DNA of 64,000 nt, taken from Vibrio pacinii DSM 19139. Lineage in GTDB: Bacteria; Pseudomonadota; Gammaproteobacteria; Enterobacterales; Vibrionaceae. Made by a program: the position numbers and the translations under genes. Of this stretch, positions 29,474-41,713 are shown piece by piece. The DNA lies in contig NZ_JONH01000010.1 of the NCBI RefSeq assembly GCF_000711795.1, positions 186,001-250,000 on the forward strand. Reading direction: 5' to 3'. Each line of letters starts with the position of its first letter. Within the stretch, counting starts at the first letter, position 1. The notes under the pieces are model-generated. The model saw only the letters and a program-made list of their open reading frames with translations, had not been told where the DNA came from and did not search any database.

Positions 29474-31076
29474 TACTTTCCTCCTGCACCACGAGCTTAG
29501 GTGCTTGCTGCTGAGAAAGGCGCTCAAGTAATTGCAACGTCTCTTTACCCGCAATACCATCGACACTTAAATTTTGCCAGCGCTGGAATAACTCTACTTT
29601 GTGCTTCAAATTAATATCAAATTGATCATTGGCCGATTCGGGCTCTCCTAACACTTGTGATAGATGCTTATCTAAACGCATTATCGGTTCGCCAGACATA
29701 CCAAGTTTAAGCGTCTGAAACCAGTAACTGTGCCAGATTTGATGATAATTGCCTTGCCATATAGTGTCTAACCACTGTTGTTCAAAGGTTATCAGTTGGT
29801 CATTGACCATCAGGGTCACTAAGTTATTTTCAACCTGATAAAGCACCGCATAATAGTTTTGCTCATCGATAGTCAGATTGAGTAGCACGGGCACATTGCG
29901 CTCGATTAATTGTGCCAGCGATGCCTGCCCTCGCTGACAACGAAACAGGCTCTCTGTGTTGTCGAGACACAGTTGATCAAGCACTGAAGCCCGATAGCCC
30001 CATACCTTATACAACGCTGCAAGACCTTGCTCTTGATTCACCCCTTGCATGAGCAACGTTTTCACAGGCTCAGCAAAGACGGTACGCTGTTGTGTTGTCG
30101 ACTCAACTTGTGGGTGGTGCTGTTTAAGATAGGCTTGTATCCACGCATGGCTAAGTGATGGCACAAAGGCGTATGCTGCTACAGAAAGCGTCACCGCCAC
30201 TGTTAACGTGGCGACAGCGCTACTCAGACCAGATTTTGCTGGTTGGTTAAACGGAGCAACCGAGCCAGTTTGAAAGCCCATCACCTCGTCCGTGGCGCGC
30301 TGAACCGTAGCCAGTGATGGTTTTGGTTCACCAAGGCTGTATGCCTGCTTCAAGCAAGCGTCACACACTAGGTTAATCAGTCGTGGTATACCTTGCGTTT
30401 GACGCGCAATATACTTAATTGCGGCTGATGAAAATAGCTCGGCCGAACCACCAGCAAGGGTTAAACGAAACTTAATATAATCACGTGTTTCGTCTCGATT
30501 GAGCGGTAATAAATGATAGCGTCCGGTTATCCGCTGGGCCAACTGCCTTAACTGCGGCATTTGCAGTTTTTGCTGCAGCTCCGGCTGGCCAATCAACAGA
30601 ACTTTGAGGAGCTTTTGCCTATCCGTTTCAAGGTTAGTCAATAGACGCAATTGTTCCAACACATCGGCAGATAAGTGTTGCGCCTCGTCAATCACCAACA
30701 ACGTTTGAATGCCTTGGCTATGATTACTCAGTAAAAAGTGATGCAGCGTCTGATTAAGTTGTTTGAGTGACGCGCCTTGAGGGTAATCAAGACCAAACTC
30801 ATCACAGATGGCTTCAAGCAGTTCGATACTGGAAAAAGTCGGGTTGAGAATCAAGCCTGCCTGAGTGTTGTCTGCTAGAGTATTGAGTATTGACTTAGCA
30901 ATCGTCGTTTTCCCTGTCCCGACCTCACCAGTAAGCATGGCAAAACCGCCGCCTTCACCCAAACCGGCTTGAATTTGCACTATCGCTTCTTGATGACGCC
31001 GACTTTGATAAAGGAAACGAGAGTTTGGCACAATCGAAAAAGGCAGTTCAGTGAGCGCAAAATGTTGTAGATACAT
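29466..31076 (-). CDS. gspA: General secretion pathway ATPase GspA/ExeA
   Basis: 536 residues from the ATG at 31076 (MYLQHFALTELPFSIVPNSRFLY). The N-terminal AAA ATPase has Walker A GEVGTGKTT and Walker B LLVIDEAQHL. A membrane helix lies near 280-300. The periplasmic region holds a papain-like-fold domain and a C-terminal peptidoglycan-binding domain (about 480-525, FQRWQNLSVDGIAGKETLQLL). It forms a complex with GspB to insert the type II secretin through the wall. The pair lies alone, away from any gspC-N genes in this window, as is usual in Vibrio. Confidence 0.92.
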   Translation of the reverse strand: MYLQHFALTELPFSIVPNSRFLYQSRRHQEAIVQIQAGLGEGGGFAMLTGEVGTGKTTIAKSILNTLADNTQAGLILNPTFSSIELLEAICDEFGLDYPQGASLKQLNQTLHHFLLSNHSQGIQTLLVIDEAQHLSADVLEQLRLLTNLETDRQKLLKVLLIGQPELQQKLQMPQLRQLAQRITGRYHLLPLNRDETRDYIKFRLTLAGGSAELFSSAAIKYIARQTQGIPRLINLVCDACLKQAYSLGEPKPSLATVQRATDEVMGFQTGSVAPFNQPAKSGLSSAVATLTVAVTLSVAAYAFVPSLSHAWIQAYLKQHHPQVESTTQQRTVFAEPVKTLLMQGVNQEQGLAALYKVWGYRASVLDQLCLDNTESLFRCQRGQASLAQLIERNVPVLLNLTIDEQNYYAVLYQVENNLVTLMVNDQLITFEQQWLDTIWQGNYHQIWHSYWFQTLKLGMSGEPIMRLDKHLSQVLGEPESANDQFDINLKHKVELFQRWQNLSVDGIAGKETLQLLERLSQQQAPKLVVQEESNV

Positions 31077-31164
31077 ACTTCTCGTCTCTGGGAATTTACT
31101 GCTAAGGAAAGTACCATTGCTGACACAAATAGCCAATGGCCAGATAAGTAAAAGGGAGAGCTAG

Positions 31165-32379
31165 GTGCAAAGATACCTTGTTGGCGGCGCAGTTCGCGAT
31201 CAACTGCTAAATATAGCCGTCTATGATAAAGATTGGGTGGTGGTCGGTTCGACCCCACAAGAGCTGCTCGATCAAGGTTATACTGCGGTGGGTAAAGACT
31301 TTCCGGTATTTCTACACCCGCAAACCAAGCAAGAGCACGCCTTAGCTCGCACTGAACGTAAAACAGGCAGTGGTTATACCGGCTTTGAGTGCTACTTTGC
31401 TGCCGATGTAACCTTAGAAGAAGATCTGCTCAGGCGTGATCTGACCATTAATGCTATGGCTCAAGCTCCCAACGGAGAAATTGTCGATCCCTTCAATGGC
31501 CAACAAGATCTTAAAGATCGCGTTCTGCGCCATGTTTCTGATGCCTTTACCGAAGATCCTTTGCGAGTCCTGCGTGTCGCGCGCTTTGCTGCCAAACTGC
31601 ACCACTTAGGTTTTACCATTGCGCCAGAAACCTTGGTCTTGATGCGTCAAATTAGCCAATCCGGTGAGCTGAAACACCTCACACCTGAGCGAGTCTGGCA
31701 AGAGTGGCACAAATCATTATCAACCGCTGATCCGCAGGTCTTCTTGTCAGTATTGCGAGATTGTGATGCGTTGCAGGTGGTGCTGCCCGAACTTAATGCT
31801 CTGTTTGGTGTTCCGCAACCAGAGCAATGGCACCCAGAAATAGACACCGGGATCCATACTCTGTTGGTCGCAAAACAGGCGGCATTATTGAGTGAATCTC
31901 TTCCGGTACGCTTTGCCGCTCAAGTGCACGACTTAGGTAAAGGAATTACGCCCAAAAGCGAATGGCCGAGTCACAAAATGCATTGTCATACCGGCTTAAA
32001 ACTTATCAAAACGCTATGTGAACGAGTCCGGGTGCCTAACGAATATCGAGATTTAGCCCTGATGGTCTGTGAGCAACACTCAAATATTCATCGCGCGGCA
32101 GAGCTGCGCCCTGAAACCAAACTCAAAGTACTTAATAAGTTTGATGTGTGGCGTAAGCCAGAGCGCTTGGACAATATTTTACTTTGTTGCATGGCTGATA
32201 GTCGTGGGCGTACGGGTTTTGAAGATATCGACTACCCGCAGAAAGAGATATTCGAAAGTGCCTATCAGGCCGCACTGTCGGTTAATGTCCAAGACATCGT
32301 TAAAGAGGGGTTTAAAGGCGCAGAGATAAAAACACAATTAGAGCGACAACGGATCAGCGCCATCGCAATAACAAATTAA
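31165..32379 (+). CDS. cca: tRNA nucleotidyltransferase (CCA-adding), multifunctional
   Basis: 404 residues from a GTG at 31165 with GGGAG ten bases upstream. The class II nucleotidyltransferase head reads [14 protein letters not shown], then [11 protein letters not shown] with the catalytic DxD-type acids, and [10 protein letters not shown]. The arm with [16 protein letters not shown] follows. An HD domain ([10 protein letters not shown]) at about 250-350 gives phosphohydrolase activity, as in E. coli. It adds or repairs the CCA end of tRNAs. It is divergent from gspA with 88 bases between. Confidence 0.97.
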   Translation: MQRYLVGGAVRDQLLNIAVYDKDWVVVGSTPQELLDQGYTAVGKDFPVFLHPQTKQEHALARTERKTGSGYTGFECYFAADVTLEEDLLRRDLTINAMAQAPNGEIVDPFNGQQDLKDRVLRHVSDAFTEDPLRVLRVARFAAKLHHLGFTIAPETLVLMRQISQSGELKHLTPERVWQEWHKSLSTADPQVFLSVLRDCDALQVVLPELNALFGVPQPEQWHPEIDTGIHTLLVAKQAALLSESLPVRFAAQVHDLGKGITPKSEWPSHKMHCHTGLKLIKTLCERVRVPNEYRDLALMVCEQHSNIHRAAELRPETKLKVLNKFDVWRKPERLDNILLCCMADSRGRTGFEDIDYPQKEIFESAYQAALSVNVQDIVKEGFKGAEIKTQLERQRISAIAITN

Positions 32380-32466
32380 ACACATGATCGAAAAGCGATA
32401 CATCAGTAAGTAAAGTCAGGCTACACTTATATTAATAATAATATCATTGGAACTTGTAGTGGCCTC

Positions 32467-33297
32467 ATGTATCGACGTTTGAAATGTCTTATAGTTTTGC
32501 TACCCGCTTTATTTTTTCTTGGCTGCTATTTTGAGGGCCATAATTCGCTCACTATCAATCCCACGGGAGTGACTTCCATTGCCGTATCGCCTAACCCCAT
32601 AAAAGTTGCCGATGGTGGGGATCTACAGCTTAGTGCTTCAGCAACAGTAATTACTGCCGAAGGAAAGGAGATTACTATTGATATCACCCAAGCAGCGAAG
32701 TGGCGCTCTTTAAATACAGGACTGGTTGATTTTGACACCAGCTTAGGAGCTGGTGTTTTGTCTGGCTATTATACTGGTAGCTCTGATGTTACTCAGATAA
32801 TTGTCACTTATGAGGGGGTAGAGAGCGCTCCTGTCGATGTTGAAGTGTGTCAGCTAAACCAAGATTGCTTAATGCAAAAAATTGTCGACTCATCCGGAGT
32901 CTATGTTACTAGCTCTCCTAGTCTAGATTACGTCAACGGGATCGATAATCCACCAAGCTATGATTCTTCGGTGAGTGATTTTTCCGGTGGCAGTAGTTAT
33001 GGTCAATTTATTGCGATGACTTGGGCTCAAGCCAATAACTGGTGCGACTACTTAAGCAGTATCGAGTTGGAAGGGCGAAACAACTGGCTACTTTACGAAG
33101 AAGATATTTACGATTTACTTTACGCCGCTGTGGGAAACTTTTATAGCGCACTGGGTTGGCCAATCACATACTCTTATTGGACAAGTGATGCAGGTCTTGT
33201 TGTGGGAGACTACGTCACCTACCACTTAAATGATGGCTCTCAGTCCGAATTATCACAATCAACACCTCTTTATGCGAGTTGTATCTCCACCCCGTAA
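32467..33297 (+). CDS. Predicted lipoprotein with Ig-like and Lcl/DUF1566-like regions, unknown function
   Basis: 276 residues. The signal peptide ends LFFLGC, a slightly degenerate lipobox with C20. Residues about 35-125 look like a bacterial Ig-like Big_2 domain (VTSIAVSPNPIKVADGGDLQLSA ... IIVTYEGVESAPVDVEV). The C-terminal half has the A-x-x-WC, NNWLL, YSYWTS pattern of DUF1566/Lcl domains found in adhesin-like lipoproteins. It stands alone between conserved genes cca and eno, next to the eno remnant, and may be an accessory insertion. Its real role cannot be told from sequence. Confidence 0.75.
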   Translation: MYRRLKCLIVLLPALFFLGCYFEGHNSLTINPTGVTSIAVSPNPIKVADGGDLQLSASATVITAEGKEITIDITQAAKWRSLNTGLVDFDTSLGAGVLSGYYTGSSDVTQIIVTYEGVESAPVDVEVCQLNQDCLMQKIVDSSGVYVTSSPSLDYVNGIDNPPSYDSSVSDFSGGSSYGQFIAMTWAQANNWCDYLSSIELEGRNNWLLYEEDIYDLLYAAVGNFYSALGWPITYSYWTSDAGLVVGDYVTYHLNDGSQSELSQSTPLYASCISTP

Positions 33298-33421
33298 GAG
33301 TTGATTTCGGCTCTGTATATGGCCAAATAGCTCATAATATTAAACAATTTCCGCTCCAAAGGCCGCTGGTTTGTCACATATCAGCGGCGCGCTCAGCTAG
33401 AAATTTTTCTATCCCAAAAAC

Positions 33422-33452
33422 AAAAACACCCCGCCGATGCGAGGTGTTTTTA
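33422..33452 (-). terminator. Terminator associated with the eno remnant
   Basis: AAAACACC/GGTGTTTT stem with inner GC pairs, followed on the minus strand by a T-rich tract. It has the same layout and a similar GCCGA-type loop as the eno terminator at 33627-33655. Confidence 0.7.
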
Positions 33453-33481
33453 AAAGCATTAAGCTAATAATTCAAAGTGAA

Positions 33482-33602
33482 TTATTGACCTTTAACTTCT
33501 TTAAGACCGTGGAAAGGAGCGCGCTCACCTAGAGCTTCCTCGATACGGATAAGTTGGTTGCTTTCTTTTAGGTATAGCAGCAACACGGTCAGAACGGCTC
33601 AT
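33482..33602 (-). pseudogene. Broken duplicate of the eno 3' end
   Basis: About 120 bases matching the last 111 bases of eno (33690-33800). From the stop-proximal end the two copies agree for over 70 bases with one mismatch. They then differ where the remnant has 18 bases in place of five, shifting the frame, and agree again over AACACGGTCAGAACGGCTCAT. The remnant would end EVKGQ-stop. It lacks the other 90 percent of enolase. Together with the terminator at 33422-33452 it repeats the eno tail-plus-terminator unit. The 392-bp gap 33298-33689 contains only this unit and the real eno terminator. Confidence 0.85.
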
Positions 33603-33626
33603 CGTTCTAAAGTAAAACCCTACAAA

Positions 33627-33655
33627 TAAAAACCCCCGCCGAAGCGAGGGTTTCA
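33627..33655 (-). terminator. Intrinsic terminator after eno
   Basis: AAACCCcCGC/GCGaGGGTTT stem with a CGAA loop; on the minus strand the stem runs into TTTTTATTTG. It lies 35 bases beyond the eno stop. Confidence 0.82.
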
Positions 33656-33689
33656 ATAAGCTATTTAGCTAAACTTATTCAATTAAGAA

Positions 33690-36810
<3,121 letters not shown>

Positions 36811-36922
36811 CTGCAATTTTTTATTTTTTGCTTCAAATCAAACTGCGCGTAGAGAAAACGGACATCGAGATATTGTTCTGAGTCACATTTGACTCAGATG
36901 CCGCTTTAGCTAATTACGCTAT

Positions 36923-37720
36923 TCACTTTAGCTCATCCTGCTTCACTTGCTGCCAATACTCTTCCAATTGCTCCAATGTACAATCGTTTAATTGTCGTCC
37001 GGATTGATCGACTTTATGCTCAATTTCACCAAACCGTCGGGTAAATTTAAGATTAGCCTTAGCCAACGCAACTTCTGGGTTTTTCCCCAAATGACGGGCT
37101 AAATTGACCGTAGCAAAGAGCAAGTCCCCGACCTCAAGTTCGACTTTTTCTTCATCAGGCGTCACTTGCAATGCTTCGTCCAACACCTCTTCAATCTCTT
37201 CTTGAACCTTAGCCGCAACAGGACCAATCGTCGGCCAATCAAAACCATATTTGGCGACTTTCTTTTGTATCTTTGTAGCACGTGAAAGTGCCGGTAAAGA
37301 GACTGGTATAGAGTCTAGAATACTTTGCTGCGTTTTGCCTGCTTGTGCTTTCTCTTTGGCTTTTTCCGCTTCCCAGTTAGCATTGATTTGCTCGTCGTTT
37401 TCAAACTCAACATCAGAAAAAACATGCGGATGACGACGAGTAAGCTTTTCATTCACCGTCTCAACAACCTGCGAAAAATCAAACAAGTCTTGCTCTTTAG
37501 CTAACTGGCTGTAGAAGATCACTTGAAACAACAAATCTCCGAGTTCTTCTTTTAAGTTGGGCCAATCTCGATTTTGAATGGCATCCACCACCTCGTAGGT
37601 CTCTTCGATGGTGTGAGGGACGATAGTATCGAAGCTCTGCTTTAAATCCCACGGACAACCGCTTTCTGGGTCACGCAACTTCGCCATGATTTGTTCTAAC
37701 TGTTCAATTGGATGACTCAT
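36923..37720 (-). CDS. mazG: Nucleoside triphosphate pyrophosphohydrolase MazG
   Basis: 265 residues with two MazG domains. The first has CPWDLKQSFDTIVPHTIEETYEVVDAI and ELGDLLFQVIFYSQLA. The second has KVQEEIEEVLDEALQ and EVGDLLFATVNLARHLG. The paired EExxE and ExxD motifs hold Mg2+. It hydrolyses NTPs to NMPs and pyrophosphate. In E. coli it lies downstream of relA (with mazEF between) and limits ppGpp effects. Here no toxin-antitoxin pair lies between relA and mazG, only a terminator and a repeat. Confidence 0.95.
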   Translation of the reverse strand: MSHPIEQLEQIMAKLRDPESGCPWDLKQSFDTIVPHTIEETYEVVDAIQNRDWPNLKEELGDLLFQVIFYSQLAKEQDLFDFSQVVETVNEKLTRRHPHVFSDVEFENDEQINANWEAEKAKEKAQAGKTQQSILDSIPVSLPALSRATKIQKKVAKYGFDWPTIGPVAAKVQEEIEEVLDEALQVTPDEEKVELEVGDLLFATVNLARHLGKNPEVALAKANLKFTRRFGEIEHKVDQSGRQLNDCTLEQLEEYWQQVKQDELK

Positions 37721-37750
37721 TTTTTGTTCCTTTAAACCTTTCTATCTAAA

Positions 37751-37786
37751 GAAAAAGGTGAGCGGCCAAAACCACTCACCTTTTTA
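37751..37786 (-). terminator. Intrinsic terminator between relA and mazG
   Basis: AAAAAGGTGAG/CTCACCTTTTT stem with two inner GG/CC pairs and a CAAAA-type loop. It would end the relA transcript before mazG. Confidence 0.8.
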
Positions 37787-37804
37787 TACGTTGATCAATT
37801 CTCT

Positions 37805-37918
37805 AAATAATTGAAGCTGTAGCTAGGCGGCAAGCGAGCGAGACTCCTGAGCATAGCTCGTCTATGTGATGGAGCGAGTGAGCGCAGGCAACAACGCTAT
37901 CAGCTTCAAGTATGACGA
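37805..37918. repeat. ~115-bp intergenic palindromic repeat, copy 1
   Basis: It shares blocks AGCTAGGCGGCAAGC, TGAGCATAG, TCTATGTGAT, GGCAACAACGCT and TATGAC, in the same order and spacing, with 49140-49257. The ends pair as TTGAAGCTG-TAGC with GCTA-T-CAGCTTCAA, and the centre as CATAG/CTATG. It lies immediately beyond the relA stop codon. Confidence 0.85.
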
Positions 37919-37923
37919 GAATT

Positions 37924-40143
37924 TTAGCCGAGGCGTTTAACCGTCATGACATCCTTAATCTGCTCGACACGCTTAGACACTCGTGAGAACACTTCCAAGT
38001 TAGTGACTTCCAATCCAAAGTCCATGATGGCCAGCTGTCGACGATAATCAACTCGGTTCTTCATGCTGGTCACTTTGATCTTTTCATTGGCAAACAGCGT
38101 GGTGATGTCTTTAAGTAGACCACTGCGCTCCATCGCTTCAATCCGCACCGTTAAGATGTATGATCCGACAAAACCACTGCCCCATACTGTATCAATGATA
38201 CGCTCTGGCGCATGATGGCGCAGTTCCTCTAGCTGTTCACAATCACTACGGTGAACAGAGATACCTCGACCTTGAGTGATGTAACCTGAAATCTCGTCGC
38301 CAGGAATCGGCTGACAGCAACGAGCAAGGTGGGTCATTAAGTTATCGACCCCTTCAACCACGACCGCATCTTTCTTCGGGCGACTGTGCGTAGGCGCTTT
38401 ATTGCCAGCTTCTTGCAGTTTTTGAAGCGCTTGCTTATCTTCTTCTTCCGCTGTTGGCTTATTCACTAAAGCATTAATGTGGTTAATGATCTGGTTAATA
38501 CGCAAATCACCACTGCCGATGCCAACATACAACTCGTCGGCACTATTGACGTTAAAGCGCTTCAATGCATATTGCTGAGCATCTTTAAAGGTTGCGCCAA
38601 TTTTGCTCAATTCCGCTTCTAAGATCTCGCGCCCTGCTTCGAGGTTTTTCTCGCGCGATTGCTTACGGAACCATGCATTGATCTTGGCGCGTGCGCGACC
38701 GGAGGTGACAAAGCCCATTGACGGGTTCAACCAGTCTCGCGAAGGGTTCGGCTCTTTGGAGGTAATGATCTCAACTTGATCGCCCATCTGCAGCTTGTGG
38801 GTAAACGGGACGATGCGCCCTGCTACCTTAGCTCCAATACAGCGATGACCCACTTCGGAGTGGATATGGTATGCAAAGTCGAGTGGCGTTGCGCCCATCG
38901 GTAAATCGACCACATCGCCGCGCGGCGTAAAGGCATAAACACGATCATCAAACACTTGGCTGCGAAGCTCATCAAGCATCTCACCCGAATCGGACATCTC
39001 TTCTTGCCAATCAAGCAGTTTACGCAACCAGGTGATTTTTTCGTCGTAGCCACTGCGACTCGCGCCACCTTCTTTGTATTTCCAGTGCGCAGCAACACCC
39101 AGTTCAGAATCTTCGTGCATGTCTTTAGTACGGATCTGAATCTCGATGGTTTTGCCTTCTGGCCCTAAGATCACAGTGTGAATCGATTGATAACCGTTGG
39201 GTTTAGGGTTGGCAACGTAATCATCAAACTCACTCGGCAAGTGTCTATATTTGGTATGCACCATGCCCAGTGCGGCGTAGCAGTCTTGCAGTTGATCGGC
39301 AATGATACGCACCGCGCGCACGTCGAATAGCTCATCAAAATCTAAGCCCTTCTTCTGCATTTTGCGCCAAATACTGTAGATGTGTTTAGGACGACCGCTG
39401 ACCTCGGCTTTGATACCTGCAGCTTTCATCTCGGCGGTTAAATCATCAACGAAGTTTTTAATGTATTGCTCACGAACAATACGGCGCTCTGAAAGCTGCT
39501 TAGCGATTTGTTTGTAGGTCTCAGGCTGTTGGTAACGAAATGCGTAATCTTCAATTTCCCACTTAAGCTGACCAATGCCCAAACGGTTAGCAAGCGGCGC
39601 ATAAATATTGGCACACTCTTTTGCCGCGGCTCGGCGTACTTCGTCAGGCGCTTTTTTAACTTCAATCAGATTACAAATACGCTCGGCGAGCTTGATCACC
39701 ACGCAACGAAAATCATCGACCATCGCCAGCAACATGCGGCGCACATTGTCGACCTGGGAGGAAGCCGCGCTCCCTTCGAGAGTGATATTCAACTGACCAA
39801 GCGCAGCCATCTCTTCGACACCATCAATCAGCTTAATGGTCTCTTTACCGAAGTCCTCTTCAAACTGTTCGCGCTCATACGCACCGCTTGCCACCAGCGG
39901 AAATAGCATCGCTGCCACTAACGTTGCTTTGTCCATTGACAGGGTGATAAGAATTTCGATCATTTCTCGGCCACGCCAAAGCAGCAGTGGACCTTGTTCG
40001 TTACCCTCTAAAATCGCTTCACCGCGTAAATAGACTTCTTTCAAACGTTTTGCTACGCCTGGCTCTTGTCCTAGGCTCGCAATCCACTTGTCTAGCTCAA
40101 ACTGTTCGTCTTGGTTTAAATGTGCGCTTCTTACCGCAACCAT
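37924..40143 (-). CDS. relA: (p)ppGpp synthetase RelA
   Basis: 739 residues (E. coli 744). The N-terminal pseudo-hydrolase HD region is degenerate: the HD pair of active SpoT enzymes is absent, with FPLVASGAYERE in its place, as in E. coli RelA. The synthetase domain has KPNGYQSIHT and AAHWKYKEG. TGS (VYAFTPRGDVVDLPMGATPLDFAYHIH), helical, zinc-finger-like (LARCCQPIPGDEI) and C-terminal ACT domains follow. It makes (p)ppGpp when uncharged tRNA stalls ribosomes. It lies between rlmD and mazG, the conserved order. Confidence 0.98.
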   Translation of the reverse strand: MVAVRSAHLNQDEQFELDKWIASLGQEPGVAKRLKEVYLRGEAILEGNEQGPLLLWRGREMIEILITLSMDKATLVAAMLFPLVASGAYEREQFEEDFGKETIKLIDGVEEMAALGQLNITLEGSAASSQVDNVRRMLLAMVDDFRCVVIKLAERICNLIEVKKAPDEVRRAAAKECANIYAPLANRLGIGQLKWEIEDYAFRYQQPETYKQIAKQLSERRIVREQYIKNFVDDLTAEMKAAGIKAEVSGRPKHIYSIWRKMQKKGLDFDELFDVRAVRIIADQLQDCYAALGMVHTKYRHLPSEFDDYVANPKPNGYQSIHTVILGPEGKTIEIQIRTKDMHEDSELGVAAHWKYKEGGASRSGYDEKITWLRKLLDWQEEMSDSGEMLDELRSQVFDDRVYAFTPRGDVVDLPMGATPLDFAYHIHSEVGHRCIGAKVAGRIVPFTHKLQMGDQVEIITSKEPNPSRDWLNPSMGFVTSGRARAKINAWFRKQSREKNLEAGREILEAELSKIGATFKDAQQYALKRFNVNSADELYVGIGSGDLRINQIINHINALVNKPTAEEEDKQALQKLQEAGNKAPTHSRPKKDAVVVEGVDNLMTHLARCCQPIPGDEISGYITQGRGISVHRSDCEQLEELRHHAPERIIDTVWGSGFVGSYILTVRIEAMERSGLLKDITTLFANEKIKVTSMKNRVDYRRQLAIMDFGLEVTNLEVFSRVSKRVEQIKDVMTVKRLG

Positions 40144-40216
40144 TCTTTTCGTCCCATTATATTTTTGTGTTCGAACTGCCGCGTGATGAGACTCTCAACC
40201 GCCGCTAAAGTTCGTT

Positions 40217-41536
40217 TTAATCCTTTACAAAGAGTGCCATCGACTCGAGATGACTGGTATGCGGAAACATATCGAGCATACCTAATTTCTGTAACTTGTA
40301 GCCCTGACTGAGTAAGCTGAGTGAATCCCTTGCTAGGGTAGCAGGATTGCAAGAAACATACACAATTCTGCTCGCACCGAGTGTCGAAATTTGCTCAATG
40401 ACCCCACTGGCTCCTGCTCGAGCTGGATCGAGTAGTATTTTATCAAATTTTTCTGCCGCCCAGGGCTGACCAGCGATCCCTTGTTCTAAATTCGCCTGAT
40501 AGAACTGCGTATTATCAATCGCGTTCATCGCCGCATTCTCTTTTGCTTTGGCGACCATCGTATCTACCCCTTCAACCCCAACAACATGGGCCGCTTTCTG
40601 GGCGATCGGTAAACTGAAGTTACCCAAGCCACAGAACAGATCCAGAACTCGGTCTTGAGCGGTTAGCGCGAGCCAACTCAATGCTTGTTTGACCATCGCT
40701 TGGTTAACACTTTGGTTAACTTGAATGAAATTATTCGGCTCAAACGGTATCGTCACTCCCGCCTCTAAGTAATGCGCGCGCGCTCCGGTAATATGCTCAA
40801 GCTCTTCACTGCCGGGCATTAAATAGAGCGTCGCCTGATGCTGGTTGGCAAACTGCTGCAACGATTGCAGATCTTGCTTGGCTAATGGTTTCAGATGACG
40901 CAAGACGATCACACGTGTGTTATCGCCTTTGACTAGCTCAAGGTGACCCAAATTTTCTTGATTAGAGAAGGTCTGCAGCAGTTGATACAAAGGTTCAACC
41001 AAACTATCGAGTTCGCTATCAAGTACCGGACAATGGGTGACGTTGACAATCTCATTACTGTGCTTTTTACGAAAACCAAACTCAAGAGCGCGCGTTTTTT
41101 TATTCAACTTGAGACTTATTCGAGTCCGGCGACGGTAACCTTGCTCTGGGCCCAATATAGCGGGTTCTAGGTCAACACTTTGCCCTGCAAACTTGCTCAT
41201 CAGCTGGTTCAAGGTTTGTTGTTTGTATTGTTGTTGCGACTCAATGCTAAGGTGTTGCATATTACAACCGCCACACTCTTGATAACAAGCACAGACTGGT
41301 GAGACGCGCTGTTCACTGGCTTTTTGTACTTTGATCAGATTGGCGCGAGCAAACTTACTTTTACTTTCACTCAACTGGCCCAACACTTGCTCGCCCGGCA
41401 GCGCCCCTTCAATAAAGATCGGTTTTTTATTTTGGTAGGCGATTCCTGCACCATGATGGTCAAGCTTTTCAACCATAAATGATTGATGCTTAGTGTTGAG
41501 TTGATTTTTTTTCTTTGGTTGGAAAAAACGCGCCAT
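40217..41536 (-). CDS. rlmD: 23S rRNA (uracil-1939-C5)-methyltransferase RlmD
   Basis: 439 residues. An N-terminal TRAM domain (about 15-75) is followed by the 4Fe-4S cysteine set ([17 protein letters not shown]). A central RNA-binding part precedes the SAM-dependent methyltransferase domain with [14 protein letters not shown]. The catalytic loop reads LDPARAG and [13 protein letters not shown]. It methylates U1939 of 23S rRNA. It lies upstream of relA (73-base gap) and divergent from barA, as in E. coli. Confidence 0.97.
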   Translation of the reverse strand: MARFFQPKKKNQLNTKHQSFMVEKLDHHGAGIAYQNKKPIFIEGALPGEQVLGQLSESKSKFARANLIKVQKASEQRVSPVCACYQECGGCNMQHLSIESQQQYKQQTLNQLMSKFAGQSVDLEPAILGPEQGYRRRTRISLKLNKKTRALEFGFRKKHSNEIVNVTHCPVLDSELDSLVEPLYQLLQTFSNQENLGHLELVKGDNTRVIVLRHLKPLAKQDLQSLQQFANQHQATLYLMPGSEELEHITGARAHYLEAGVTIPFEPNNFIQVNQSVNQAMVKQALSWLALTAQDRVLDLFCGLGNFSLPIAQKAAHVVGVEGVDTMVAKAKENAAMNAIDNTQFYQANLEQGIAGQPWAAEKFDKILLDPARAGASGVIEQISTLGASRIVYVSCNPATLARDSLSLLSQGYKLQKLGMLDMFPHTSHLESMALFVKD

Positions 41537-41713
41537 GGTGATTGCCTGTATTTGATGGTCTAGTAGCCAGTTGCTCGAAAAGATGCTTGCGTGCTAGCTT
41601 TTGTATTTGAATCATTGTCTGAGCCGACCGAGTTGATTATGCTTAACCATTCGGCAGTCTCAGCTTTTATTGCGACTATTTTCCCATATCCACACCACGA
41701 TGTTTAGACAATA

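Noticed and set aside
33279..33467. A 62-residue plus-strand frame across the eno-remnant terminator
   Set aside because: It reads through the lipoprotein stop and a terminator hairpin, with no ribosome site.
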